From assembly GCA_045805805.1 (NCBI GenBank), contig JBJMKO010000116.1, positions 1 through 25,030 of the forward strand: DNA of 25,030 bases, read 5' to 3'. The position numbers and the translations under genes were made by a program. Source of the DNA: VRUE01 sp045805805. GTDB lineage: Bacteria > Actinomycetota > Thermoleophilia > Solirubrobacterales > 70-9. Shown in pieces: positions 1 to 7,698 of the stretch. Position 1 is the first letter of the stretch. Every line of letters starts with the position of its first letter. Under the pieces are notes generated by a model that had not been told where the DNA came from, did no database searches, and saw nothing but the letters and a program-made list of their open reading frames with translations.

Positions 1-1134
1 CTCGACTTCGTTGAGATCCTGGAGCGCCGCGTAGAGCGTCGTCGACTTGCCGGAGCCGGTCGGGCCGGTGACGAGGACGGCGCCGTAGGCCTGGTGGAAG
101 GACTCCTCGAACCGCTCCCGCCCGGATCCGTCCATGCCCAGCTCGTCGAGCGAGCGCTGCGCGTTGTCCTTATCGAGGACGCGGATCGTCGCCCCCTCGC
201 CTCGCTGGGTGGGAAGCGTGGTGATACGCAGGTCGACCCGGCGGTCCTCGACGGTGACGCTGACCCGGCCGTCCTGCGGCACGCGTTTCTCGGCAATGTT
301 GAGGTCGCTCATGATCTTCAGCCGAGAGATCACCGCGTTGACCATCCGCTTGGGGACGTGGGCAGCCTCGGCGAGCACCCCGTCGACGCGGAAGCGGACC
401 CGCATCTCGTCCTCTTCGGCCTCGAAGTGGACGTCGGAGGCGCCCTCCCCCACCGCCTGACCGAGGATGCTGTAGACGAGCTTGATCACCGGTGCGTCTT
501 CGGCGCTGACTTCGATGTCGCTGACCTCGGCGAGCTCGGCCTCGGCCTCGTCTTCGGTGACGGCCTCGCTGACGGCGCTTTGCAGGGTGTTGAGGCGCCC
601 GATCAGCGATTCGATGTCCTCCGCCGCGGAGACCGCGATGTGACAGTCCAGGCCCGTCGCGATCTGGATGTCGTCGACCGCGAGCACGTTGGTCGGGTCG
701 GCTGTGGCGACGAGAAGCGTTTTCGAGTCGACGAAGCCGACCGGAAGGGCCCTGTAGCGGCGCGCGGTGTTGACCGGGATCAGGTTCGCCGCCGCCATGT
801 CGACGTGGTAGACGGAGAGGTCGATGTGGTCGAGCCCGTAGCGCTCGGCGACCGCCCGCGAGAGCTGGTCCATGGACACCGCCCCTTGCTGTAGGAGCAG
901 CTCCTCCGGCGGGCTCGAGGCCGTGCGGGCTTCTTCGATCGCCACCCGGGCCCGGTCTTCGGGAACGTAGCCGAGGTCGACGAGGACGTCGGTGATGAAC
1001 CCGCTGGAGCGCCCGCGGGCGACCGGCGGGGTCAGGCCGGGGGTTCCGCCCGCCTCCGGATCCAGCGCGGGGGCGGTCGAGTCGCCCGAGTCCGGGACCG
1101 GGCGCAGGTGACCGGGGGAGTCCCTGCCGTCCAT
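1..1134 (-). CDS. pilB: Type IV pilus assembly / type II secretion ATPase, PilB/GspE family (C-terminal part lies outside the window)
   Basis: I translated this frame by hand: 378 codons from ATG at 1134 with no stop before the window edge. Residues 45-185 look like the N-terminal MshEN/GspE-N domain. Residues 213-320 form the N2 domain, with GASDVHFE and the segment RVPQDGRVSV. The Walker A motif GPTGSGKST is at 357-365. The Walker B, His box and zinc-binding region lie beyond the edge. PilB/GspE ATPases are cytoplasmic hexamers that drive pilin polymerisation or pseudopilus extension. The ATG follows the stop of the upstream thioredoxin-like gene by 4 bp, so the two are probably translationally coupled. 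The N-terminal 40 residues are Pro/Gly-rich and look disordered. PilB (extension) fits better than GspE because pilT lies in the same cluster, but the two cannot be separated by sequence alone here. Confidence 0.93.
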   Translation of the reverse strand, partial: MDGRDSPGHLRPVPDSGDSTAPALDPEAGGTPGLTPPVARGRSSGFITDVLVDLGYVPEDRARVAIEEARTASSPPEELLLQQGAVSMDQLSRAVAERYGLDHIDLSVYHVDMAAANLIPVNTARRYRALPVGFVDSKTLLVATADPTNVLAVDDIQIATGLDCHIAVSAAEDIESLIGRLNTLQSAVSEAVTEDEAEAELAEVSDIEVSAEDAPVIKLVYSILGQAVGEGASDVHFEAEEDEMRVRFRVDGVLAEAAHVPKRMVNAVISRLKIMSDLNIAEKRVPQDGRVSVTVEDRRVDLRITTLPTQRGEGATIRVLDKDNAQRSLDELGMDGSGRERFEESFHQAYGAVLVTGPTGSGKSTTLYAALQDLNEVE

Positions 1135-1138
1135 CAGC

Positions 1139-1708
1139 TCACGGGTGGTAGGGAAGGGTGCGACCCTTGTAGCCGGCGTCGATCACCGCCTGCTCGACGC
1201 TTTCGGGACTCTGGTACCCGTAGTGCACCGAGGCCTTGGGTATCGCCGCGTCGACCCGCTTCGGGCTCACCACGACGAGCGCCGGCACCCGGTTGACGTC
1301 GGCACCCTGGGCGATCGCCGCGTAGCGGGCGATCCGCTCTGCGGGTACGACGAAGGTTGCGACACCCGGCGTCGAGCTGACGCTGTCCACGGCCCGCGTG
1401 ACCCTGCGGTCGTCGATGCCGCCGTCACGGACGAAGAGCAGGACGATCGTGTCGCCGGCGGCGAAGGCGGAGGTGACCGCGCCGGGCAGGGGCGGCGGGG
1501 CGCCGACGCCGGTGCTCGGCGCCGGCAGGTCGGTCGGGCTGCCGGCTTCGGCCGGTGCTGCGACGGCGACCGAGCCGCCCGCCGGTTCGGCGGAGCCTTC
1601 TTCTTCTTCGCCACCTTTGCCCCCCAAGAAGAAGACGAAGGCGGCAATCAGCAGTACGCCGACGATGGCTGCCTGGGCGAGCGGGTTGTCGTTGAGCTTC
1701 TCCCTCAT
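1139..1708 (-). CDS. Membrane-anchored thioredoxin-fold-like protein in the pilus cluster
   Basis: The protein is 189 residues. It has a short charged N-terminus, one transmembrane helix at about 12-29, an acidic patch (EEEEG), then a Pro/Ala/Gly-rich linker to about residue 80. The C-terminal part (about 85-185) has the beta-alpha-beta pattern of a thioredoxin fold, including a VNRVPALVVV segment where the cis-proline would sit. There is no CxxC, so it is probably not a redox enzyme. It may instead be a structural or docking domain outside the membrane. It lies between a PilX-like gene and pilB on one strand, so a role in pilus assembly is likely but inferred from position only. I do not recognise a named family. 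The start ATG at 1708 has no strong Shine-Dalgarno. Confidence 0.75.
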   Translation of the reverse strand: MREKLNDNPLAQAAIVGVLLIAAFVFFLGGKGGEEEEGSAEPAGGSVAVAAPAEAGSPTDLPAPSTGVGAPPPLPGAVTSAFAAGDTIVLLFVRDGGIDDRRVTRAVDSVSSTPGVATFVVPAERIARYAAIAQGADVNRVPALVVVSPKRVDAAIPKASVHYGYQSPESVEQAVIDAGYKGRTLPYHP

Positions 1709-1757
1709 ACGTTCGCTTACTTAGGTCGTCAGCCCGGGCCGAGACCTTGAGCGGCGC

Positions 1758-3122
1758 TCAGCAGTTTGCGTCGGGGGGGGTCGCCGTGGCGCCGACGCAC
1801 TCGACGTAACGCGTGCGGCCGAGCAGGCTGGCGAATGTGATGTTCGGCGCTTTGATGTTCGGGTCGGATTCGAAGGTGGCGTTGCCGTGCAGGTTCATTT
1901 TTTTGGCAGCCATCAACCCCTTCCAGGTGGCGTCGCCTTCGATCTCGATTTCGCTTTTCGGCCCGTAGATCATCACCTCATCGGTGGTTGAGTTGCCGCT
2001 GAGCTTGGCCGTCGATTCGCCCAGCAGATAGATGCCGGGGATTTTGTAGCCGTTCTGAGCGTTGTAGCCGGTCGAGACGATGCTGCCGCCGGCGACGACT
2101 TCGACCTGAGGTTCACCGGCTTTCAGTTTGCAATTTCCTGGCGTGTCGACAAAGATCCTGATTTCGGAGCCGGCGGCCATGATCAGTTCGCCTTTGACGA
2201 CCAGCTTGCAGATGAAGTAGTCGCCCCCGCCCATGGTGAGCCGTGAGTTGTTCGAGATCGTGATCGTTTTGGTGCTTGATTCCCACGGTTCTTTTTCGGT
2301 GCGTTTTTCGACTTCTTCTTTTTTGCCTTTGATCGTGACGAAGGGGTCGACTTTGGATTTTTCCGTGCAGGTAGCGGAAAGGCGACAGTTCGAGTTGCTC
2401 GTCGAGAGATTCGAGGGCGGCGTGATTTCCGGCAGGTTTTTTTCTCCTTCGCCGACAGTCCCGTTGCATTTCGGTGTCGGAGCTGTTTTCCCGAGCCCGT
2501 GGCGAAGACTGCCGCAGAGAATCGGGGCTTTCCCGTTTTCGCTGTTGAGTTCGATGTTCCCGTTGGTGCCGACATCGGATTTGATCGTCACCCCCCCTTT
2601 CAGTTTGATGCCTTCCTGCCCGATCATCTTCTCTTCGGCAAAGATGTTTTTGCCGTTGTAGGAGAGAAGGCCGACATCGACACGGCGACTGACGCCGCCC
2701 TCGGTGCCAACAGCGACGACGCTGTAGATGCCGGTGCCGGCATAGGCGCTGACCCGGTAGGTGTAGGTCGCGCCCCCGACGCTTTCGGCCGTCGTGGCCG
2801 GGCACCAACCGGCCGAGGAGAGCAGCGTTTCGCCCGCCGGCCCCACGCACGGCGTCGCCGCCGACAGTTTGCTCTGGAACCGGTTGAGACGCAGCAGGGC
2901 GACGCTCGCGCCCGCGTCGGCGGCGGCAATCGCTTCCTTGGAGCTGTGGTCGCGGGAGAATCCCTGCTGGACGTCAACCGAGGAGAGGACTGCGACGCTC
3001 GCCAGCGCCATGCTGGCGATCATCGCGAACAGCGCCGTCGGCAGCGCTATCCCGCTCTCGCTTCGGAGCAGGGCGCGAAATCGCGAACGCAATCGACCTG
3101 GAACTGGCATCGACAAACTCAT
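1758..3122 (-). CDS. PilX-like minor prepilin with a repetitive, probably beta-solenoid ectodomain
   Basis: The protein is 454 residues. The N-terminus is basic, followed by SGIALPTALFAMI at 23-35 and a hydrophobic helix to about 47. The segment KEAIAAADAGASVALLRLN (62-80) matches the N-terminal pattern of PilX-type minor pilins. The residue at +5 after the putative Gly cleavage site is Thr, not Glu, as in some minor pilins. From about 155 on, the ectodomain has many short alternating hydrophobic/polar strands (for example ITISNNSRLTMGGGDYFI), suggesting a bactofilin- or DUF7305-like beta-helix. The middle is rich in Lys/Glu/Ser/Asn and paired Cys residues. Its DNA (about 2090-2640) is visibly more AT-rich than its neighbours, with T runs and AAA/GAA codons. 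It follows pilT by 63 bp. A role at the pilus tip or in adhesion is inferred. Confidence 0.8.
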   Translation of the reverse strand: MSLSMPVPGRLRSRFRALLRSESGIALPTALFAMIASMALASVAVLSSVDVQQGFSRDHSSKEAIAAADAGASVALLRLNRFQSKLSAATPCVGPAGETLLSSAGWCPATTAESVGGATYTYRVSAYAGTGIYSVVAVGTEGGVSRRVDVGLLSYNGKNIFAEEKMIGQEGIKLKGGVTIKSDVGTNGNIELNSENGKAPILCGSLRHGLGKTAPTPKCNGTVGEGEKNLPEITPPSNLSTSNSNCRLSATCTEKSKVDPFVTIKGKKEEVEKRTEKEPWESSTKTITISNNSRLTMGGGDYFICKLVVKGELIMAAGSEIRIFVDTPGNCKLKAGEPQVEVVAGGSIVSTGYNAQNGYKIPGIYLLGESTAKLSGNSTTDEVMIYGPKSEIEIEGDATWKGLMAAKKMNLHGNATFESDPNIKAPNITFASLLGRTRYVECVGATATPPDANC

Positions 3123-3185
3123 CGACGCTCAGCGATGGCCCCTTGAGCCGTGGCAACGCGCACTCGGTCGGCCTGGACGCTCGTA

Positions 3186-4304
3186 CTACTGCTGGACCGG
3201 CTCAGTGGCGAGCTGCTCGATGCCGCTGGCTCGCTGGCCGCCGGCGGCGAGCATCAGCTTGAAGTCGTGCGGGCTGGAGGCGTAGTCGAGGGCGACGTCC
3301 TCGGCGATCTTGCCCTCCATCACGTAGCCGAGCAGGGACTGGTCGAAGGTGCGCATCCCGTAGTACTCGCCTTCGCCGATCACCTCGGTGATCTTGCCGG
3401 TCTCCTCGGGATTCATGATCAGGTCCTGGACCCGGCCGGTGACAACCATCACCTCGGAGGCGGGCACGCGGCCTTCGCCGTTGATGTGGGGGACGAGGCG
3501 CTGGGCGATCGCGCCTTTCAGGGTCGAGGCGAGCATCACCCGGGCCTGGTGCTGGAGGCGCGGCGGGAAGACGTCGATGATGCGGTTGATCGTCTCGGTC
3601 GCGTCGAGGGTGTGGACGGTGGAGAGGACGAGGTGGCCGGTCTCGGCCGCGGAGAGCGCCGTGCGCACGGTCTCCTCGTCGCGCATCTCGCCGATCAGGA
3701 TCACGTCGGGGTCCTGGCGCAGGACGCGGCGCATTGCCCGGCCGAAGCTCTCGGTGTCCGAGCCGACTTCACGCTGGTTGACGATCGAGCGTTTATCTTC
3801 GTGCAGGTACTCGATCGGGTCCTCGAGCGTGATGATGTGGTGCGGGCGGTTGCTGTTGATGTGGTCGATCATTGCCGCCAGCGTCGTGCTCTTGCCCGAG
3901 CCGGTGGTGCCGGTGACGAGGACGATCCCGCGCTGCTCTTCGGCCAGTTTGGTCACCACCGGCGGCAGCCCCAGCTCCTCGACCGAGCGGATCGTGAAGG
4001 GAATCGCGCGGCAGACGATCGAGATCGAGCCGCGCTGCCTGAAGGTGTTGACGCGGTAGCGTGAGAGCCCGGGGATCGAGTAGGAGAAGTCGGCCTCGCC
4101 GGCTTCCTCGAACTCGGTCTGCGAGCGCGCCTCGGCGATGTCGTTGAAGGCCTTCTCGGTGTCTTCCGCGGTCAGCGGCTCATAGCCCTCGAGCGGGACC
4201 AGCTCGCCGTGCTGGCGGATGATCGGCGGCGAGGCGACCTTGATGTGGAGGTCGGAGCCCTCCCGCTCGATCAGCTGGCGCAGCGCTTTGTCGATCTCGA
4301 ACAT
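3186..4304 (-). CDS. pilT: Twitching motility / pilus retraction ATPase PilT
   Basis: The protein is a full-length PilT of about 372 residues. Positions below are counted from the chosen ATG at 4304. The N-terminal PAS-like domain includes GSDLHIKV (about 16-23). Walker A GTTGSGKST is at about 132-140, the Asp box around EDPIEYLHED at 161-170, the Walker B region DPDVILIGEMRD at about 198-209, and the His box STVHTLDATETI at about 228-239. A PilT-type C-terminal motif RVQDLIMNP follows at about 291-299. PilT is the cytoplasmic hexamer that depolymerises pili. A GTG at 4334 could start a version 10 residues longer. I prefer ATG 4304 because PilT proteins normally begin just before the short helix preceding GSDLH. 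An inverted repeat (4302-4327) covers this ATG. The gene is 44 bp after the sigma factor stop, so the two may share a transcript. Confidence 0.93.
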   Translation of the reverse strand: MFEIDKALRQLIEREGSDLHIKVASPPIIRQHGELVPLEGYEPLTAEDTEKAFNDIAEARSQTEFEEAGEADFSYSIPGLSRYRVNTFRQRGSISIVCRAIPFTIRSVEELGLPPVVTKLAEEQRGIVLVTGTTGSGKSTTLAAMIDHINSNRPHHIITLEDPIEYLHEDKRSIVNQREVGSDTESFGRAMRRVLRQDPDVILIGEMRDEETVRTALSAAETGHLVLSTVHTLDATETINRIIDVFPPRLQHQARVMLASTLKGAIAQRLVPHINGEGRVPASEVMVVTGRVQDLIMNPEETGKITEVIGEGEYYGMRTFDQSLLGYVMEGKIAEDVALDYASSPHDFKLMLAAGGQRASGIEQLATEPVQQ

Positions 4305-4327
4305 CCCGACCTGTATCGGCCGGGATG
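4302..4327 (-). promoter_or_regulatory. Small inverted repeat over the pilT start codon
   Basis: CATCCCG and CGGGATG form a perfect 7-bp stem with a 12-nt loop, and the downstream arm contains the preferred pilT ATG. On the transcript it could hide the start codon and make pilT translation conditional. If the upstream GTG at 4334 is the real start, the repeat is simply coding sequence. Confidence 0.4.
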
Positions 4328-4348
4328 CCTGCACTCCTTAGCCTTGGC

Positions 4349-5455
4349 TCAGGTGACCTCTCGGAGCTTCTGCGCTTCTCCGAGTTGCTGCAGCTTCTTC
4401 AGGCTCTGGTTCTCGATCTGGCGGATCCGCTCGCGGGTGACGTTGAAGGTCCGCCCCACCTCGTCGAGCGTGCGTGGGTGCTCGCCGCCGAGGCCGTAGC
4501 GCAGCTCCAGCACGCGCCGCTCGCGGTAGGAGAGGTTCTCCAGCGCGTCCTTGAGCGCCTCTTTGGTCAGCAGGTCGGCCGCCCGGTCGAAGGGGGACTC
4601 GGCCTTCTCGTCGGCGATGAACTGACCGAACTCCGACTCCTCCTCGTCGCCCACCGGCTTCTCCAGCGAGACCGGGGCCTGGGCGGAGCGCTTGATCGAG
4701 TCGACCTCCTCGGGATCGATCCCCGTCACCTCGGCGATCTCCTCCGGGGTCGGCTCGCGCCCCAGCTCGGTGACCAGCTTGCGCTCGGCGCGGCCGATCT
4801 TGTTCAGCTTCTCGACCACGTGGACCGGGATGCGGATCGTGCGCGCCTTGTCGGCGAGCGCACGGGCGATCGCCTGGCGGATCCACCAGGTCGCGTAGGT
4901 CGAGAACTTGAATCCCTTGCGGTAGTCGAACTTCTCCGCCGCGCGGACCAGGCCCAGCGTGCCCTCCTGGATCAGGTCGAGGAAGGGCAGGCCCTGGTTG
5001 CGGTAGTTCTTGGCGATCGAGACGACCAGGCGCAGGTTCGACTCGACCATTTTCTGCTTCGCGTCGAGGTCGCCGCGCTCGATGCGCTTGGCGAGTTCGA
5101 CCTCCTCCGCGGCGGTCAGCAGGCGGACCTTGCCGATGTCCTTGAGGAACAGCTGCAGGCTGTCCGTGGTCATATCCGGTTTCAGGTCGAGCGCCGCTTT
5201 CTGGCGGCGGCGGCCTTTCTTGCCGGTGTCGGCGGGCATCGCTTCCGCGGCCGCTTTCTGGGCCGGGTCCATGTCCTCGACCAGCTCGATGCCCGACTTC
5301 TCGAGGTGCCCGTAAAGGTCCTCGACGTCGGACTCGTCCAGGTCGACCTCCGACACCGCCGAGGCGATGTCGCCGAAGGTCAGCACGCCCAGCTGCTGCC
5401 CTCTCGTGATGAGGCCTTTGACCTCCTCAAGCTCCTGAAGCTCTGCTACCAGCAT
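4349..5455 (-). CDS. rpoD: Primary RNA polymerase sigma factor (RpoD/SigA, sigma-70 group 1-like)
   Basis: The protein is 368 residues. Residues 1-60 resemble region 1.1, followed by a Lys/Arg linker. Region 1.2 is at about 94-130 (TTDSLQLFLKDIGKVRLLTA). Region 2 runs from about 135 to 205, with the -10 recognition and melting segment FSTYATWWIRQAIARAL at 184-200. Region 3 is at about 210-290. Region 4 (300-360) has the -35 helix-turn-helix (LDEVGRTFNVTRERIRQIE, 330-348). The core is as conserved as in housekeeping sigma factors, and the region 1.1-like N-terminus supports group 1 over group 2. It would direct RNA polymerase to the bulk of promoters. It is the first gene of the minus-strand run that leads into pilT and the pilus genes, and is divergent from the BrkB gene. 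The start is ATG 5455. Confidence 0.95.
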   Translation of the reverse strand: MLVAELQELEEVKGLITRGQQLGVLTFGDIASAVSEVDLDESDVEDLYGHLEKSGIELVEDMDPAQKAAAEAMPADTGKKGRRRQKAALDLKPDMTTDSLQLFLKDIGKVRLLTAAEEVELAKRIERGDLDAKQKMVESNLRLVVSIAKNYRNQGLPFLDLIQEGTLGLVRAAEKFDYRKGFKFSTYATWWIRQAIARALADKARTIRIPVHVVEKLNKIGRAERKLVTELGREPTPEEIAEVTGIDPEEVDSIKRSAQAPVSLEKPVGDEEESEFGQFIADEKAESPFDRAADLLTKEALKDALENLSYRERRVLELRYGLGGEHPRTLDEVGRTFNVTRERIRQIENQSLKKLQQLGEAQKLREVT

Positions 5456-5629
5456 CCGTTTCCACTCGTTTCTTTTCGCTAGGTGGTCAAGTCCTGCAAC
5501 TGAAACGCCGGGGTCGGCGAAAAGTCGCGAAAAAACGGGCCGGCGATCCGGTCCGCGAAGCTGAATAGTGTCTGCGCTGCCCCTGGCCCTTGCGATGGGC
5601 GTCTGGATCGCTCAAACGTCTGTTCGCAT

Positions 5630-5652
5630 GATAATCGCTTCAGTTTCTGAAG
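5630..5652 (+). promoter_or_regulatory. Candidate -10 box and small hairpin ahead of the BrkB gene
   Basis: GATAAT at 5630-5635 is close to the TATAAT consensus and lies 20 nt before ATG 5656. It is followed by a perfect 6-bp hairpin (CTTCAG, loop TTT, CTGAAG; 5638-5652) that ends 3 nt before the start codon. No convincing -35 hexamer was found at 16-18 nt. The 200-bp divergent gap to the sigma factor shows nothing else I can name. Confidence 0.35.
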
Positions 5653-5655
5653 TCA

Positions 5656-6564
5656 ATGCCCAAATCGGTCCGCCACTCACGTCCCTGGCTGCGCGCCTTC
5701 TGGCAGCGTGCCTACCGCGAGAACGTCACCGGGCTCTCGGCGATGGTCGCCTACAACCTGATGCTGGCGGTCTTCCCCTTCGCCCTGCTCGTCCTCTTCG
5801 TCTTCGGTCAGGTGCTGAAGATCAGCGGGGTCGAGACCAGCGTCGTCGACGACCTCCAGCGCCTCTTCCCCAACGTCGAGCAGGGGACGCTCAAGGACGT
5901 CCTCGACCGGATCCAGGAAAACGCGACCACGATCGGGATCGCCGCCTTCTTCGGCTCGCTCTGGATCGGCGCCTCCTTCTGGGGGGCGATGGACACCGCC
6001 TTCTGCCGCATCTACCACGTCGAGTGCCGCGGCTGGGTCGAGCAGAAGCGCTTCTCCTTCGCGATGCTCGCCGTCGTCGTCCTCTTCATCGCCGCCAGCA
6101 TCATCCTGCCGGCGATGGAGAGCGCCTTGGTCTCCAGCACCGACCGGCTCCCCTTCGGACTCTCCGAAATCAAGGCGATCGACACGGCGCTGCTGCTCGG
6201 TGCCGCGATCCTGATCGTCTTCCTGATCTGCTGCGTGATCTTCTGGGCGGTGCCGAAGGGCCACATGCCCTGGCGCGCGGTCTGGCCGGGGGCGGCTTTC
6301 GTCACCCTTGCCGCCGGCGTCGCCAACTGGCTCTTCCCGGTCTACCTCTCCAACGTCTCCAGCCTCTCGCGCTTCGGCTCGACCCTGGGCTTCATCCTGA
6401 TCGCCCTGCTCTGGTTCTACGTGCTCAGCCTGGCGCTGATGGCAGGAGCGGTGATCAACTCGCTGCGCCACGAGCTGCACGACACCGGCGAGCTGCCCTA
6501 CTCACGGGCGGTCTTCCCGGCAGCGGCGGATGAGGACTGCGGCTGCGGCGGGGGGTCGAGCTAG
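5656..6564 (+). CDS. YihY/BrkB (UPF0761) family inner-membrane protein
   Basis: The protein is 302 residues, normal for the family. It has about six hydrophobic segments: around 29-51, 96-112, 132-152, 178-200, 212-230 and 244-270. Typical YihY features are the N-terminal NVTGLSAMVAYNLMLAVFPF, where a polar stretch leads into the first helix, and the C-terminal helix ending MAGAVINSLRHE. The family was once called ribonuclease BN, which was a misassignment. Its function is still unsettled, with envelope or transport roles proposed. The C-terminus carries a small Cys/Gly cluster (CGCGGG). ATG 5656 is the only start that keeps the full N-terminal domain. The gene converges on the HxlR-type regulator, and the two stop codons share the palindrome CTAG at 6561-6564. 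Confidence 0.88.
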   Translation: MPKSVRHSRPWLRAFWQRAYRENVTGLSAMVAYNLMLAVFPFALLVLFVFGQVLKISGVETSVVDDLQRLFPNVEQGTLKDVLDRIQENATTIGIAAFFGSLWIGASFWGAMDTAFCRIYHVECRGWVEQKRFSFAMLAVVVLFIAASIILPAMESALVSSTDRLPFGLSEIKAIDTALLLGAAILIVFLICCVIFWAVPKGHMPWRAVWPGAAFVTLAAGVANWLFPVYLSNVSSLSRFGSTLGFILIALLWFYVLSLALMAGAVINSLRHELHDTGELPYSRAVFPAAADEDCGCGGGSS

Positions 6565-7565
6565 GAGAGCGCCGATGAGTCGGATCGGGCAAAGATGCTG
6601 AAGAGGACGTCGTGAAGTCCCTCCACGATCTCCCGTCCGAACTCCGCGTCGCCGCCGAACGCAAGCAGGTCGGGAGTCCGACCGATCACCGCGTCTAGCC
6701 AAGCCCCGGCCGCACCATGAGCCCAGCTCTCCGGCCGTGGCTCGAGCCGCGCGATGCAGGAGCTGACCGATCCCTTCTCCACCGTCAGCTGAGCACCGGC
6801 CCAGGGCTTGCGGGAATCCCCTCTGCCCGCTTCGACCGCGACCTGGCAGGAGCCACTCGTGCTCCGGTTCAAATTGAGCATCGGGGCGACGAGCAGGAAG
6901 GCCGACTCGACGTCGATGCGTGCAATCGGCGCCGTGGTATCGGCCATGTGCTTGCGCTCGCAGCGCGTCGCGACGGTGAGCGGCCCGACTCCCAGGCGCA
7001 GCCAGGGGCTGATGGTGTACTGCCGGCCCTTGTTGCCGTTGTCGTTGGCACCCAGCTCGACCTGCCCAGCGAGCCGCATCGCAGAAAGCCGCCGCTCAAT
7101 TGCGGGATATGTGTAGCCGTCGATCAGCTTGTCGAGCTCGGTGAGCGTCAACGGCCGCGCCGCCAAGGCACGGACCAGCGTGGAAACCCAGCCTCCCACC
7201 AGGGCCTTGATCGCGACCTTTGCCCGCGCGCTCTCCAGAGCGATCGGTCCATCTGGCGCCATTCCCAACCACGCCTCCACGGCGTTCACCGCAAGCAGGA
7301 GATCCTCGCCAAATGGTGTCAGCTGGTAGGCGAGGATGCTTGGCTTGTCGCCAAGCCCGCGTGTCAGCACCCCAATTTTGACCAGTTTGGTGAGGATGCC
7401 CCGAAGCGTCGACTGCGCCGGGCCGCCGAGCTCGTCGCGCAGAGCAGCTAGCCGCATCGGGCCATCGGCAAGGGCCCTCAGGACGAGCCCGTTCAGGGGT
7501 ACGGCGAGCAGGGTGAGAACCGCTGAACCGGCCCTTGGCCGCTGACCCGACTCCGCTGCAGGCAA
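6561..7565 (-). CDS. Transcription regulator with two HxlR-type winged helices and a C-terminal SCP2-like domain
   Basis: The protein is 334 residues. A first winged helix spans about 24-90 (LALADGPMRLAALRDEL-type helix pair, then LTKLVKIGVLTRG and YQLTPFGEDLL). A second, degenerate copy spans about 125-190 (LVRALAARPLTLTELDKLI, ERRLSAMRLAGQVE, YTISPWLRLG). The C-terminal part (about 215-325) resembles SCP2 sterol-carrier domains: an alternating-strand stretch ending in a helix with LLAFGGDAEFGREIVEGLH. HxlR proteins are DNA-binding repressors or activators, and an SCP2 module could sense a hydrophobic ligand. The start is TTG 7565, preceded by GGGAGGGG, a good ribosome site. A candidate operator and -10 box lie just upstream (7591-7616), consistent with autoregulation. 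The target genes are unknown. It ends within the stop codon of the convergent BrkB gene. Confidence 0.75.
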   Translation of the reverse strand: MPAAESGQRPRAGSAVLTLLAVPLNGLVLRALADGPMRLAALRDELGGPAQSTLRGILTKLVKIGVLTRGLGDKPSILAYQLTPFGEDLLLAVNAVEAWLGMAPDGPIALESARAKVAIKALVGGWVSTLVRALAARPLTLTELDKLIDGYTYPAIERRLSAMRLAGQVELGANDNGNKGRQYTISPWLRLGVGPLTVATRCERKHMADTTAPIARIDVESAFLLVAPMLNLNRSTSGSCQVAVEAGRGDSRKPWAGAQLTVEKGSVSSCIARLEPRPESWAHGAAGAWLDAVIGRTPDLLAFGGDAEFGREIVEGLHDVLFSIFARSDSSALS

Positions 7566-7590
7566 CTCCCCTCCCGATAGCTCCCTTAGA

Positions 7591-7616
7591 ATACTTGAAA
7601 ATATCGGATCAGTATA
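7591..7616 (-). promoter_or_regulatory. Candidate promoter/operator of the HxlR-SCP2 regulator gene
   Basis: This is an AT-rich island in GC-rich DNA. Read on the minus strand, TATACT (7616-7611) makes a -10 box. ATACT (7615-7611) and AGTAT (7595-7591) are inverted across 15 nt. An imperfect dyad ATAnTTnnAAnTAT also lies at 7591-7604. HxlR-family proteins bind short inverted repeats of this kind, so autoregulation is plausible. No clear -35 hexamer was found. Confidence 0.45.
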
Positions 7617-7698
7617 ACCCGAGTTTCCCCCAGTAGACGTAACGGTGCGCGAGCTGCTCGGCTTTGCCGTCTGGGCCCGACACTCCGGCGGGTGCTGC

